NCBI GenBank assembly: GCA_041653995.1
Contig: JBAZEK010000001.1
Location: forward strand, 1,178,001 to 1,242,000
Origin: Dehalococcoidia bacterium
GTDB taxonomy: Bacteria; Chloroflexota; Dehalococcoidia; GIF9; UBA5629
Direction of reading: 5' to 3'
DNA length: 64,000 nucleotides
The position numbers and the translations under genes are program-made. Under the pieces are notes generated by a model. The model saw only the letters and a program-made list of their open reading frames with translations, searched no databases and was not told the DNA's origin. This document shows, piece by piece, positions 25,404-34,887 of this stretch. Every line of letters starts with the position of its first letter. Position 1 is the first letter of the stretch.

Positions 25404-26108
25404 GTGAACCCGATAAGCGACGTCACCTACTGGACAGCTTTCATAGCGGGTTTGCTGTCTTTTTTTTCACCCTGTGTGCTCCCTCTGGTCCCAGCCTACC
25501 TGGCCAACCTGGCGGGAACATCGGCTATAGATACGGGCGCCAGCCGCAGGGTATGGCCCACGCTGCTGCACAGCGTGGCCTTCGTGCTGGGATTTTCCAT
25601 CCTCTTCATCCTTATGGGGGCATCGGCCGGCCTGATCGGATCGTCCATCATCGCATACTCCGATACCCTTCGTATCATCTCCGGCATAGTCGTTATAATC
25701 TTCGGTGTCTTCCTCATAGCCGCCTATAAGATCCCCTGGCTCAACTACGAGAAAAGGCTGCATATGCAGGGGGCGCGCAACCCCGGCTATATCAGGTCGC
25801 TGCTGATCGGGGCGGCCTTTGCCGTGGGATGGACGCCCTGCATAGGGCCCATCCTCGGCTCGATTCTCTTTATCGCATCTTACACCGGCGAGACGGCCAA
25901 AGGCGCCACTCTGCTGGCTGTCTATTCCATGGGCATGGGGATACCCTTCCTGCTGATCGGGCTGGCCTGGAGCTATGTAGTGCCTTTCTGGAAAAACATC
26001 ACCCGTTACCTGGGCCTCATTTCTATTTTAAGCGGCGTGCTGCTTATAATAGTCGGTATATTGATGCTGACCGGCCAGCTTACCTGGCTGAGCCGTTTTG
26101 CAACCTGA
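25404..26108 (+). CDS. ccdA: CcdA/DsbD-type membrane thiol-electron carrier
   Basis: GTG at 25404 is the start, two bases after trxA. The 234-aa product has six hydrophobic segments and the conserved FFSPCVLPLVPAYL near residue 22 and VGWTPCIGPIL near residue 145, the two cysteine-bearing motifs that carry electrons across the membrane. It likely reduces the extracytoplasmic TlpA-like proteins that follow. No cytochrome c maturation genes (ccs/ccm) are next to it. Confidence 0.92.
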   Translation: MNPISDVTYWTAFIAGLLSFFSPCVLPLVPAYLANLAGTSAIDTGASRRVWPTLLHSVAFVLGFSILFILMGASAGLIGSSIIAYSDTLRIISGIVVIIFGVFLIAAYKIPWLNYEKRLHMQGARNPGYIRSLLIGAAFAVGWTPCIGPILGSILFIASYTGETAKGATLLAVYSMGMGIPFLLIGLAWSYVVPFWKNITRYLGLISILSGVLLIIVGILMLTGQLTWLSRFAT

Positions 26109-26135
26109 ATGCGTTATAACAGGAGAGAGACGTCC

Positions 26136-26648
26136 ATGAAAATTGCATTACCTATCATTCTTACAGTGCTCTTCTGCGCCGTCCTGCTGTCCGGCTGCGG
26201 GGCTCCTGCTGTGTCATGCCCCAAAATCGGCGACAAAGCTCCAGACTTCACCCTCCCCGGTATCGATGGGATAAACCATAGTCTGAGCGATTATGCCGGC
26301 AAACCGGTCGTAATCAACACCTGGTCGACCAGTTGTATCGAATGCAAGAAAGAGATGCCGTACTTTAAGGAAGTAGCCGAGCAATACGCGCCAAAGGGAC
26401 TGGTCCTCCTTTCCATAAATACACAGGACAGCATCAATACAACCAGGAATTACCTGAACCAGAACGGATATAGCTTTACAACACTGATCGATTTAAAAAC
26501 AGTCATTTATCAGAAATTCTGCTGCCCCAAAAACGCGGACCCCAACACGTTCTTTATCGGAACAGACGGCAATATCAAATCCATAAAGATAGGCAGCTTT
26601 GCCACCCAGGAGGAACTGGTCAGCGAAGTACAAAAAATTATGCCCTGA
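26136..26648 (+). CDS. TlpA-like lipoprotein with CIEC motif
   Basis: The start is the ATG at 26136 after AGGAGAGAGACG; an earlier in-frame ATG at 26109 lacks a site. A lipoprotein signal ends in LLSGC (lipid on Cys22). The mature part is a TlpA/ResA-type fold: GDKAPDFTLPG, then NTWSTSCIECKKEMP, where CIEC replaces the usual CxPC, and DPNTFFIG as the cis-Pro strand. An extra FCCP pair sits near residue 138. It is a predicted outside thiol reductase served by CcdA. Confidence 0.85.
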   Translation: MKIALPIILTVLFCAVLLSGCGAPAVSCPKIGDKAPDFTLPGIDGINHSLSDYAGKPVVINTWSTSCIECKKEMPYFKEVAEQYAPKGLVLLSINTQDSINTTRNYLNQNGYSFTTLIDLKTVIYQKFCCPKNADPNTFFIGTDGNIKSIKIGSFATQEELVSEVQKIMP

Positions 26649-26781
26649 CGCATGAAGAGAATGACCGCCGATTCGCCTCACAAGCTCCAGCGATATTTAA
26701 AAAGGGACTGAGACGTTGATCATATTATTATTCTCTCAAAGGAGATATTCTTCAGGATCATCGCGGTGAGCGGGAAATATT

Positions 26782-27366
26782 ATGGATTTTTCAAAGACGA
26801 ACAAACTACTGTATATAGTCCTGGCTGCAATTATCATACTTATTGCAGCGGTTGCTGTTGCAGACAGAGCAATACATGCCAATTCCGCGATAGCGGTCCC
26901 CGGGTCAGCAGCTGAACCTGCAGCGCAAACAGCGGTTAAAACAGGAACAAAGATCGGCTTTGCCGCGCCCGATTTCACACTACCCACCACGGACGATAAG
27001 GAATTCAAGCTCAGCGATTACCGCGGTAAAAATGTGATACTTAACTTCTGGGCATCCTGGTGCGGCCCCTGCCGCCTTGAAATACCCGCGTTTAAAGAAA
27101 TACATAGTAAATACAACGACGGCAGCATTGTGATTGTCGCCGTCAGTTCCCAGGACAACCCAGACAACACGGCTTATTTCGCCGCGGTCAACGGCATGGA
27201 TTTCGTTATACCCCTCGACCCGCGCGGCGTTGTATCCAACCTCTACAACATCAGGGGAATGCCCACCACTTATTTTATCAACGAAAAGGGCATCATTACA
27301 TCCATTAAAATCGGCCCCTTTATCAACATTGAGGAGATAGAGGAACGCCTGGACTCATTCAAATAA
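26782..27366 (+). CDS. Membrane-anchored TlpA-like thiol oxidoreductase
   Basis: The 194-aa product has an N-terminal anchor (residues 9-28) and a spacer rich in Ala. The TlpA/ResA fold has APDFTLPTTDDKEF, LNFWASWCGPCRLEIP with a classical CGPC, and MPTTYFIN. It should act outside the membrane, receiving electrons from CcdA. The 130-base gap upstream may hold its promoter. Confidence 0.88.
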   Translation: MDFSKTNKLLYIVLAAIIILIAAVAVADRAIHANSAIAVPGSAAEPAAQTAVKTGTKIGFAAPDFTLPTTDDKEFKLSDYRGKNVILNFWASWCGPCRLEIPAFKEIHSKYNDGSIVIVAVSSQDNPDNTAYFAAVNGMDFVIPLDPRGVVSNLYNIRGMPTTYFINEKGIITSIKIGPFINIEEIEERLDSFK

Positions 27367-27419
27367 AGCTGACCTGACGCTAAAATTCAGTTATAATATG
27401 TCAAATACGGTGTTTTTAC

Positions 27420-29210
27420 ATGAGTAATAGTGACGACATACTCAAGAAAGTTGAGCTGGACAAATGCCGCGAGGACCTGGTCCTGCTGCAAAGCCGTTTC
27501 AAAGTCGGAGAGATCGGAAGCGACGTATTTGATTCCGAGAGCAAGATACTGCTCAATAAAATAAGTCTGCTGGAAAAAGAAGTAAATAAAATACCCCTCT
27601 CCGCGGGCGATAAATTTAAAAAGCACCGGGCGCTCATCGTGATTATAGCCGCTGTGGCGCTTGGCCTGCTTCTTTGCGCAACGGTGATACTGCTGGTGCC
27701 GAGGTCGGGCACAGACGTAGGCAATATAGCCCCCGACTTCGTAATGCAGCTCACCGACGACAACACCACGGCGCTCAGCTCTTTCCGCGGTAAAAATGTC
27801 GTGCTGGTTTTCTGGGACAGGGATTTCTGGGACGATAACTTCTTCAGCGTAAACGGCGTGGTGCGCAGGCTTTACACGCCGGATAAGCTCAACGAGCTCT
27901 TAAAAAAGTATCCTGAGGGCGATCTGACTATTATCGCCATCGCCTCGGGCGCCGGCAGCAGCGAGATAGATGACCTGATAAAGAAGTACGATATAGCATT
28001 CCCGGTCATCAGCGACACTTCAGGCAAGCTTCGTTCAAGCTACAACATATCGTATGAGCCCACCTGTGTTTTTCTGGATAAGAACGGTATCATCAGGGCC
28101 AGGGTGGAAGGCCCCATCACAACCATATCCGATTATGAACAGATCATCCACGCTGCCGGCAGCGGCCGCAGCATTAATAATTCGCAAGCACCCATAATGA
28201 ACGTGCTTGTCCAGTCCAACAACGAGAAAAGCGCCATGGTGACCTGGAGTACCTTGCTCCCGGCCACCACACAGGTCGATATTGACGGCAAGAATATACA
28301 AACAGTTATAACGCCCGCTCCGGTCACCCTCCACTCGCTCAGTATTAATGACCTGTCCCCAAATACCTCCTACCATATCAGGATTTTATACAACGTGAAT
28401 TACATCAACGTTTCGGAACACTCCTATGACGCGCTGGCCGATACGATAGTCTCGAAACGCTATCTGGCCACGACTTCGGGAACGGATTCGAGCTATCCGG
28501 AGATATCAGGAGCCGGGACCAGTTCGATTACGGATTCATCTATACTGGTAACATGGAAAACCGACGAGCCCGCCGGCGGTGAAGTCGATTTCAGCATCGG
28601 CAGCGATATTCTGGGCACAGAATCCCAGGGAGACCGTCCGACAATCTGGCATACGGTCAAGCTCGATAGCCTTATGCCGGATACGGAGTATCGTTTAAAG
28701 ATCAGATCAAAGGACACCAGCGGCAAGGAGTCTACTCAGGACCTGCCGTCGGTCAAGACGCTGAGCATGGTTGAGACGGCTCCCCAGGTGGGCAAACGGG
28801 CGCCTGACTTTATCCTGAAATCTTTAGACGGCACGGAGTATTCCGTGAGCCAGTTCCAGGGCCGCAACGTCATGCTGAATTTCTGGCTGGAAGGCTGCCG
28901 CGCCTGCGAGCTCGAGATGCCAATTATTCAGACAGCTTACAATAAATACGGCCGCGACGAGCTTGCCGTTTTGGCAGTCAACGTGCGTGGAGACGCCGAC
29001 AAGGTCAAATACTTCGTCGCCAATGAGAGATTATCGTTCCCCGTGCTGATGGACAGCGACGGCCAGGCGGATGCCCTCTACAAGGGGCCAGCCTTCCCCA
29101 CCACATTCTTTATCGACTCCACCGGCATTATCCGGGAGATCAAGACCGAACGTTTCCAGACCCTCAGCGAGATCGATGACTCATTGTCCAAATTAGACTG
29201 CTGCAAATAG
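27420..29210 (+). CDS. Membrane protein: Trx-like domain, two FN3-like domains, TlpA-like domain
   Basis: The 596-aa product has a cytoplasmic helical N-terminus (1-65) and one transmembrane helix (about 70-92). A first thioredoxin-like domain (98-245) follows that has no active Cys pair (LVFWDRDFWDDNFF takes its place). Next are two FN3-like beta domains (about 258-350 and 358-448, each with a TVTW/VTWK-type strand and a DLSPNTSYHIRI or LMPDTEYRLKI element). Last is a TlpA-type domain with LNFWLEGCRACELEMP (CRAC) and FPTTFFID, ending DCCK. A TATAAT box (27392-27397) precedes it. It seems to be an extracytoplasmic scaffold or thiol reductase in the CcdA-TlpA group. Confidence 0.78.
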   Translation: MSNSDDILKKVELDKCREDLVLLQSRFKVGEIGSDVFDSESKILLNKISLLEKEVNKIPLSAGDKFKKHRALIVIIAAVALGLLLCATVILLVPRSGTDVGNIAPDFVMQLTDDNTTALSSFRGKNVVLVFWDRDFWDDNFFSVNGVVRRLYTPDKLNELLKKYPEGDLTIIAIASGAGSSEIDDLIKKYDIAFPVISDTSGKLRSSYNISYEPTCVFLDKNGIIRARVEGPITTISDYEQIIHAAGSGRSINNSQAPIMNVLVQSNNEKSAMVTWSTLLPATTQVDIDGKNIQTVITPAPVTLHSLSINDLSPNTSYHIRILYNVNYINVSEHSYDALADTIVSKRYLATTSGTDSSYPEISGAGTSSITDSSILVTWKTDEPAGGEVDFSIGSDILGTESQGDRPTIWHTVKLDSLMPDTEYRLKIRSKDTSGKESTQDLPSVKTLSMVETAPQVGKRAPDFILKSLDGTEYSVSQFQGRNVMLNFWLEGCRACELEMPIIQTAYNKYGRDELAVLAVNVRGDADKVKYFVANERLSFPVLMDSDGQADALYKGPAFPTTFFIDSTGIIREIKTERFQTLSEIDDSLSKLDCCK

Positions 29211-29240
29211 CCCTGTTTACCGGGTTGAGGGGCCAATCAT

Positions 29241-30266
29241 ATGGGTAACAGACATCATTACATCACGTGGCTGACAGTACTTATTGTCCTCTTCACATCA
29301 GGCACGATCGGCTACATGCTCATCGAGGGCTGGAACTTCTTCGATTCCTTGTACATGACGGTCCTCACCATCGCCACGCTGGGCGGTGAGGTGCACCCGC
29401 TCTCCACTGCCGGCCGCGTTTATACCATCGTTCTAACGCTGTTCGGAGTAGGTACTGTAATCTATATCCTTACCAGCATTGTGCAGGCAACACTGGAAAC
29501 TGAGTTCGGATCGTTCAGGAGGTCCCGCATGGAAGCCAGAATCAGGAAACTTGCAAACCACTTCGTGCTGTGCGGCTACGGCCGCGTCGGCGAGGCTATA
29601 GCCGGCACGTTAAAACAACAGAAATCCAACTTTGTGGTTATCGACCACAGCATCAACAGCTACAACCGGGCCGTCCAGGACGGCTGCCTGGCCATTATGG
29701 ACGACGCCACAAAACACGATGTCCTCAAGCAAGCCGGCATTGAAAAGGCCAGGGGCCTGATCACCGCCTTCGGCGACGATGCCTATAATACCTATGCGGT
29801 GCTGACCGCACGCGAGATCAACCCCATGCTCACCATCATCGGACGAGCCAATAACAACGATGCCGTTCGCAGGCTCAAACAGGCCGGCGCCACCCATATC
29901 ATCCTGCCCGAAGTGATAGGCGGCCAGCAGATGGCCCGCCTGGCCTTGAGGCCAACCACTGTGCAGTTCATCGAGACAGTCCTGGCCGACCACGAGGGCG
30001 AATATCTGGTGGAAGAAGTAACCATCAACGAGAACTCAACTCTCATCGACAAAACCATTAAGGACATCGGGGAGAGGTTCGCAGGTGTACGTATCATGGC
30101 CATCAGGGAAAAGGACGGCGATATAATCATTAATCCCAGCCTGAACACCACCGTCGAGATAGGGGGTAGCCTGACTGCTTTCGGCACCATGCAACAACTG
30201 CAGGAGATCGAAGGCTGTTGTTCAATTACACGCGACAGTAAGGGTCAGATAGTGCCCGACCTGTAA
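29241..30266 (+). CDS. K+ channel protein with RCK (TrkA-N/TrkA-C) domains
   Basis: The 341-aa product has two transmembrane segments flanking a pore helix (residues 9-28 and 65-85), then TrkA-N (HFVLCGYGRVGEAIAGTL, residues 110-127) and a TrkA-C-like C-terminus. The selectivity filter reads TIATLGGEVHPLS, where the usual TVGYGD/TVGFGE appears one residue short. Channels of this two-helix type conduct K+ under RCK ligand control (family knowledge). Confidence 0.82.
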   Translation: MGNRHHYITWLTVLIVLFTSGTIGYMLIEGWNFFDSLYMTVLTIATLGGEVHPLSTAGRVYTIVLTLFGVGTVIYILTSIVQATLETEFGSFRRSRMEARIRKLANHFVLCGYGRVGEAIAGTLKQQKSNFVVIDHSINSYNRAVQDGCLAIMDDATKHDVLKQAGIEKARGLITAFGDDAYNTYAVLTAREINPMLTIIGRANNNDAVRRLKQAGATHIILPEVIGGQQMARLALRPTTVQFIETVLADHEGEYLVEEVTINENSTLIDKTIKDIGERFAGVRIMAIREKDGDIIINPSLNTTVEIGGSLTAFGTMQQLQEIEGCCSITRDSKGQIVPDL

Positions 30267-30272
30267 GCGCCT

Positions 30273-30293
30273 CGATGCCGCAATCCGGCATCG
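30273..30293 (+). terminator. Weak hairpin after the K+ channel gene
   Basis: A 7-bp stem (30273-30279 with 30287-30293) lies seven bases past the stop. There is no U-tract, so termination is doubtful. Confidence 0.3.
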
Positions 30294-30407
30294 GATAAGC
30301 AGGGAAAATGTGCTCCGGGTTTACGGATTTTCTGGCAACCTCCGGAGTTATACTGTAAGATTTATCAGGCCGTAACCCGGTTTATTTTTCTTCATAAGGA
30401 CTTGCCA

Positions 30408-31328
30408 ATGAGTTTACGCGTCAAAAAAACACTGCTCTTCATTCTGCTTACATTCTTCATCGACTGGTCGATTGTCTTCCTCTATATCGCGCTGGGGGGC
30501 AAGGTCGACAGCCTCGGCATTGTGCTGCTGGCCGCGGTGTATATGTTTATCCCCATGATAGTCACAATTATCGTACAGAAGACTATTTACAAACAGCCGC
30601 TGGCCGGGCCGATGGGCATCTCATTCAAGTTCAACCCCTGGTTCTTCGCGGCATGGTTCCTGCCTCCCATAATCGCCTTTGCCGTCATGGGAGTCAGCCT
30701 GCTCATGCCCGGGATAACATTTACGCCCGATATGTCAGGCTTTCTTGCCCAGATGGCCTCCGCCCTCAGCCCGGAGCAGATGGAGCAGGCTAAAGAGCAG
30801 CTGGCCTCCATGCCGGTACATCCCGTATGGCTGATACTGGTGCTGGCTCTCATCTCTGGAACAACCATCAACGCTGTTCTGGGATTCGGCGAGGAGCTGG
30901 GCTGGCGCGGTTTCCTTCAAAAGGAACTCTCCGTCATGGGTTTCTGGAAATCCTCCGCGCTGATCGGATTCATATGGGGTATCTGGCACGCTCCCCTGGT
31001 CCTGCTGGGCCTTAACTATCCGCAGAATCCACAGATGGGCGTGCTGTTGATGACGGGCTGGACGATACTCCTGGCGCCTCTTTTCAGCTACATCCGCCTC
31101 AAATCGCGCTCGGTCATCGCCGCCTCAATCTTCCACGGCACCATCAACGCCGTACCCGGCCTGGCTGTTATACTTATATCCGGAGGAAATGAGCTGACCG
31201 TCGGCCTGACCGGGCTGGCCGGATTCATCGTTTTTGCGCTGGCCGATGTATTGATCTTCATCTATGACCGGTTTATAACCAGGGAAAAAGTTGATACTAT
31301 TTTGAGACAGATGTCTACGGAGCCCTGA
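30408..31328 (+). CDS. CPBP-family intramembrane metalloprotease
   Basis: The ATG at 30408 is chosen because AAGGA lies seven bases upstream; a TTG at 30402 is an alternative. The 306-aa product is multi-membrane with the CPBP motifs GFGEELGWRGFLQ (EExxxR) near residue 160, GFIWGIWHAPLVL (second motif with His) and IFHGTINA. These are the Abi/CAAX-protease signatures. Substrate is unknown. The stop abuts the next gene's start. Confidence 0.88.
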   Translation: MSLRVKKTLLFILLTFFIDWSIVFLYIALGGKVDSLGIVLLAAVYMFIPMIVTIIVQKTIYKQPLAGPMGISFKFNPWFFAAWFLPPIIAFAVMGVSLLMPGITFTPDMSGFLAQMASALSPEQMEQAKEQLASMPVHPVWLILVLALISGTTINAVLGFGEELGWRGFLQKELSVMGFWKSSALIGFIWGIWHAPLVLLGLNYPQNPQMGVLLMTGWTILLAPLFSYIRLKSRSVIAASIFHGTINAVPGLAVILISGGNELTVGLTGLAGFIVFALADVLIFIYDRFITREKVDTILRQMSTEP

Positions 31329-32564
31329 ATGCAGCGCGGAGGATTGATCGAGCGTCTACCTCCACCACTTCTCAAGCTGGCCCTGACCGCCGGCAGGCTT
31401 GCCGGTAGATCCGGTGTAAAAGTATACCTGGTGGGCGGCATCGTGCGTGACCTGATCCTGGGCCGGTCGTGCGTGGATATCGATCTGGCTGTTGAGGGCG
31501 ATGCCGTCAGCCTGTCACAGCAGATGGCGGAGAAAATGGACGCCCGGCTGACTCTTCACAGGTCCTTCGGCACCGCATCATTGAAAATCGATGGCTTCAA
31601 CGTGGACCTGGCAACCTGCCGCAGCGAGATCTACCGCCACCCGGGCGCGTTGCCGGTAGTCAAACCAGGCAGTTTACGGGACGACCTCAAACGCAGGGAT
31701 TTCACCATAAACGCCATGGCCGTCTGCGTCAATACCCCCGACCGGGATGTCCTGACAGACCTTTTCGATGGACGTCGGGACCTTTGCCAGGGACTGGTGC
31801 GCGTTCTGCACGATAAAAGCTTCCAGGATGATGCTACACGCATGATGCGGGCGGTACGCTACGAACAGCGGCTGGGCTTCAAGCTTGAGCGCAGCACGGT
31901 CAGGCTGTTAAGGCGCAGCCTGGATATGCTGGATACGATCAGCGGAGATCGTTTGAAAAACGAATTGATGCTCTGGCTTAATGAAGACCATTGTTATAAT
32001 ATCCTGCGCCGGGCCTCACAACTCGGTATTACCGGCAAGCTGCATCCCGCCCTCAAATGGAATCAAGCCATGAGTGCGGCTTTCAGGCGGGCGGCTGCGC
32101 CGGATATCGTTAAAACATCGCCGCTGTATTTCTGCCTGCTCGTGTACAACCTGAACGAGGATGAGCTTTATGAACTGCTGGGGCGACTCAACCTTGACGG
32201 CAGCCGTCTGGACCTGCTGAGCAGCCAGTCTCTGAAACTCAGGAGCATGTGCAAAACGCTCGTTAAACCGGCTATCAAGAGATCAAAAATATATTCAACG
32301 CTGCATGAATTCGATCCGGTTGCCATACAGACTGTCGGTTGTTACGCTGTGATTCCCGGCCTGCGACGCAATCTCAAACTGTATCTGGACACGCTCCGTT
32401 ACGTTAAAACTTCGCTGGGCGGCAACGAACTGTTGAAACTGGGTCTGTGCGAAGGACCGAGGGTGGGAGCAATCCTCAATAAACTCCTGGCCGCCAGGCT
32501 GGATGGAGCGATACGATCCAAATCAGACGAGACCAAACTGGCGCGCCGGCTGGCCGGCTTTTAA
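31329..32564 (+). CDS. tRNA nucleotidyltransferase/poly(A) polymerase-like protein
   Basis: The 411-aa product has the head motif LVGGIVRDLILGR with DIDLAVEG (catalytic Asp pair), RRDFTINAMAV and DDATRMMRAVRYEQRLGF, typical of the class II CCA-adding/poly(A) polymerase family. The C-terminal half is helical and less conserved, and no HD motif was seen. It could add CCA or A tails to tRNA. It meets the VTT gene tail to tail with a four-base overlap. Confidence 0.88.
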   Translation: MQRGGLIERLPPPLLKLALTAGRLAGRSGVKVYLVGGIVRDLILGRSCVDIDLAVEGDAVSLSQQMAEKMDARLTLHRSFGTASLKIDGFNVDLATCRSEIYRHPGALPVVKPGSLRDDLKRRDFTINAMAVCVNTPDRDVLTDLFDGRRDLCQGLVRVLHDKSFQDDATRMMRAVRYEQRLGFKLERSTVRLLRRSLDMLDTISGDRLKNELMLWLNEDHCYNILRRASQLGITGKLHPALKWNQAMSAAFRRAAAPDIVKTSPLYFCLLVYNLNEDELYELLGRLNLDGSRLDLLSSQSLKLRSMCKTLVKPAIKRSKIYSTLHEFDPVAIQTVGCYAVIPGLRRNLKLYLDTLRYVKTSLGGNELLKLGLCEGPRVGAILNKLLAARLDGAIRSKSDETKLARRLAGF

Positions 32565-33160
32565 AACCGCCAGCCGTTCAACAGCACCGGCAACTGGTGC
32601 CCGATACTGCAAAGGATAATCGCCCGCGGCACCTTGCCGCACCAGGCGGCCAGCATAAATTTCCACCACTTTATCTTGAGCGCCCCGGCGGCCAGTCCCA
32701 TCAGGTCGAAGGGCACAATGGGCACGAGGGCCCCACCGAAGACGGCCCATACACCATAGCGCTGCATCCAGCCGACCGCTTTTTGATAGGCAGGCAACTT
32801 CTCATCGACCACTATCCTTTCGCCCGCATATCCCACCCAGTACGATGTCATTTCACCGATGGCATCTCCCGTGCCGGCGGCTAATCCTACCGGCAAGGGG
32901 TTCCAAATGATAGCAGCGGCAAGCATTAAGGCTGCGCCGGGCGTGGGAACGAAAATAGTACAACTGCTGATCAGGCTGACTATAAATACAACCAGATAGG
33001 CCAGCCACTCATAACTCTGCAAAGAAATGCTGAAGATGTCACGAAACTGAAAGAGCAGGAAGGCGATGGCGACGGACACAGCCAACATGCCCAGCAGAAG
33101 CAGCCCCTCCTTGAGCCACTTCACCCACCAGCCGGTAGGCCTGGCACCCCCGTCAGCCAA
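32561..33160 (-). CDS. VTT/DedA-family membrane protein
   Basis: The 199-aa product has four to five transmembrane segments and the VTT core: TIFVPTPGAALMLAAAII, GTGDAIGEMTSYWVGYAG, VPIVPFDLMGLAAGALK and CGKVPRAIIL. VTT proteins have scramblase-like or unknown transport roles. The start overlaps the ispE stop by eight bases, so it is translationally coupled. Confidence 0.85.
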   Translation of the reverse strand: MADGGARPTGWWVKWLKEGLLLLGMLAVSVAIAFLLFQFRDIFSISLQSYEWLAYLVVFIVSLISSCTIFVPTPGAALMLAAAIIWNPLPVGLAAGTGDAIGEMTSYWVGYAGERIVVDEKLPAYQKAVGWMQRYGVWAVFGGALVPIVPFDLMGLAAGALKIKWWKFMLAAWCGKVPRAIILCSIGHQLPVLLNGWRF

Positions 33161-34016
33161 TCTCTTGCCTTTTTACTGACGTCACTATGTACGACTCCAT
33201 ATGACGAGACAGGAGATAGGCCTGGATATCGGATGCCTGCTTGCTGCTATCCAGCATGGTGAAAAGCACGGGCCCCGATCCGGCCAGATGTACCTCAGAT
33301 ACCCCCGTCCGGTGCAACTCCTCTAAATACCTGTCCAGACCCGGGAACGCCGCGAGCATCACTCTCTCAAAAACATTGAAGAGCGACAGCGGCCTTCTTT
33401 CAGCCCCGCTTTCGAATTGCCTTCGAACGGTTGTGGAGAAGGCGCCGTCGGAATAATGGGCCTGTTTGAGCAGGCTGTAAAGAGCGGCTGTCTTACACGA
33501 CGATACCGGCACTTCAGGCCGGAGTAAAACAAACCAGGTCTGTTGCAGGTCGGCCAGGGGGGTAATCCGTTCACCCCTCCCCTCGGCCAGGCAGGTGCCC
33601 CCGTAAATAAAAAACGGTACATCCGAACCGAGCCCGGCCCCGATTGCCGCCAGTTTCTCTGACGTTAATCCGAGCCGCCAGAGGATGTTGAGGCCACGCA
33701 GCACGGCTGCGGCGTCGCTGCTTCCACCACCCAAACCGGACCCCATCGGTATATGCTTCTCCAGGCCGATAACAACGCCCCGCTTGCAGCCGGCAGCCTC
33801 GCCCAGCGTTCGAGCCGCCCGCAAAGCAAGATTGTCCCGGTCATCGACACCCGGCAGGCTGTATTTCAGTCCAATACGGTCGGAGGGCTCCAGGGTCAAT
33901 ACATCATGCAGGCTGACGGTCTGCATAATGCTGGATATATCGTGATAGCCGTCGCTTCGCCGGCCCAGCACTTCGAGCACGAGGTTAAGCTTGGCAAATG
34001 CCTTCAGAGTCAGCAC
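33153..34016 (-). CDS. ispE: 4-diphosphocytidyl-2-C-methylerythritol kinase, IspE
   Basis: The start is the GTG at 34016 behind CAGGAGGAGAAAA; the frame to 34052 overlaps rsmA. The 287-aa product has the GHMP-kinase pattern AKLNLVLEVLGRR, the ATP loop HIPMGSGLGGGSSDAAAVLR and LAGSGPVLFTML. It phosphorylates CDP-ME in the non-mevalonate isoprenoid pathway. It overlaps the rsmA stop by seven bases, a classical rsmA-ispE arrangement. Confidence 0.92.
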   Translation of the reverse strand: MLTLKAFAKLNLVLEVLGRRSDGYHDISSIMQTVSLHDVLTLEPSDRIGLKYSLPGVDDRDNLALRAARTLGEAAGCKRGVVIGLEKHIPMGSGLGGGSSDAAAVLRGLNILWRLGLTSEKLAAIGAGLGSDVPFFIYGGTCLAEGRGERITPLADLQQTWFVLLRPEVPVSSCKTAALYSLLKQAHYSDGAFSTTVRRQFESGAERRPLSLFNVFERVMLAAFPGLDRYLEELHRTGVSEVHLAGSGPVLFTMLDSSKQASDIQAYLLSRHMESYIVTSVKRQEIG

Positions 34017-34861
34017 TTTTCTCCTCCTGCCGCAAGGTAAAGGGCCGACCATTCCTCAAGCGAGAGCGATCCGGGGCGCCTCCCGGGATCTATACCCGAT
34101 CTGCGCAGCATACTCTCCGCCTGCGCTGTTTCGATCTTCAGGCCGATGGCCAGCGAATTGCGGAGCTGTTTGCGCGGCGACGAGAATCCGCAATGAACCA
34201 GTTCGAAAAACCCGTCGATGTCGGCGATCTTCAAAGCCGGCACCGGGAGCATGTTGAATTTAACAACGGCCGAATCCACTTTAGGCACGGGATAGAACGA
34301 GGCCGCAGGCACTCTGAGTATGATCTCCGGATTGCTGAAAAGCCGCATACTGACCGCCAGGAAACCCATTTTCCCTTCCGGCGCAGTTACCTCCCTGGCC
34401 ACTTCCTCCTGCATCATGATAATCATCAACTCCGGCCTTTTACCGGCTCGCGTGAAATAACGCAGGATGGGAGAGGTGATGTAATACGGGATATTGGCCA
34501 CGACTTTGTAGGAGGAATCCTCTACCAGGCTATGCAAATCCTGTTTGAGGATATCCGCATGAACTATAGTTACGTTGTGATGAACGGCCAGCTTCTTCCT
34601 GAGCCTGGACACCAGCCCGTCGTCGAGCTCGACGGCGATAACGCGGCCGGCGCCGGCCGCGAGCATCTCCGTGAGCGCTCCCAGGCCGGGGCCCACCTCC
34701 AGCACGGTATCGTCCGCCGTAAGGGCGGCAGCTTCTATAATAGCCTCCCCGACGGAATCGACCACGAGGAAGTTCTGCCCGAGGCTTTTGCGTGCCCTGA
34801 GCCCCCGGCTTTTCAGCCGTCTCTGAAAACTGTTTCCGGTCTCTCTATACTTGTATGGCAA
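34010..34861 (-). CDS. rsmA: 16S rRNA dimethyladenosine transferase, RsmA (KsgA)
   Basis: The 283-aa product has the KsgA signature ARKSLGQNFLVV, VLEVGPGLGALTE (SAM loop), VIAVELDDGLV, VVANIPYYITSPIL (NxPY catalytic motif) and FSSPRKQLRNSL. It dimethylates two adenosines near the 3' end of 16S rRNA. It lies just downstream of the SRP RNA gene on the same strand; the two may share transcription or have separate promoters. Confidence 0.94.
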   Translation of the reverse strand: MPYKYRETGNSFQRRLKSRGLRARKSLGQNFLVVDSVGEAIIEAAALTADDTVLEVGPGLGALTEMLAAGAGRVIAVELDDGLVSRLRKKLAVHHNVTIVHADILKQDLHSLVEDSSYKVVANIPYYITSPILRYFTRAGKRPELMIIMMQEEVAREVTAPEGKMGFLAVSMRLFSNPEIILRVPAASFYPVPKVDSAVVKFNMLPVPALKIADIDGFFELVHCGFSSPRKQLRNSLAIGLKIETAQAESMLRRSGIDPGRRPGSLSLEEWSALYLAAGGEKC

Positions 34862-34887
34862 CAGCCCGCTGCCTGTATGAAAAATAA

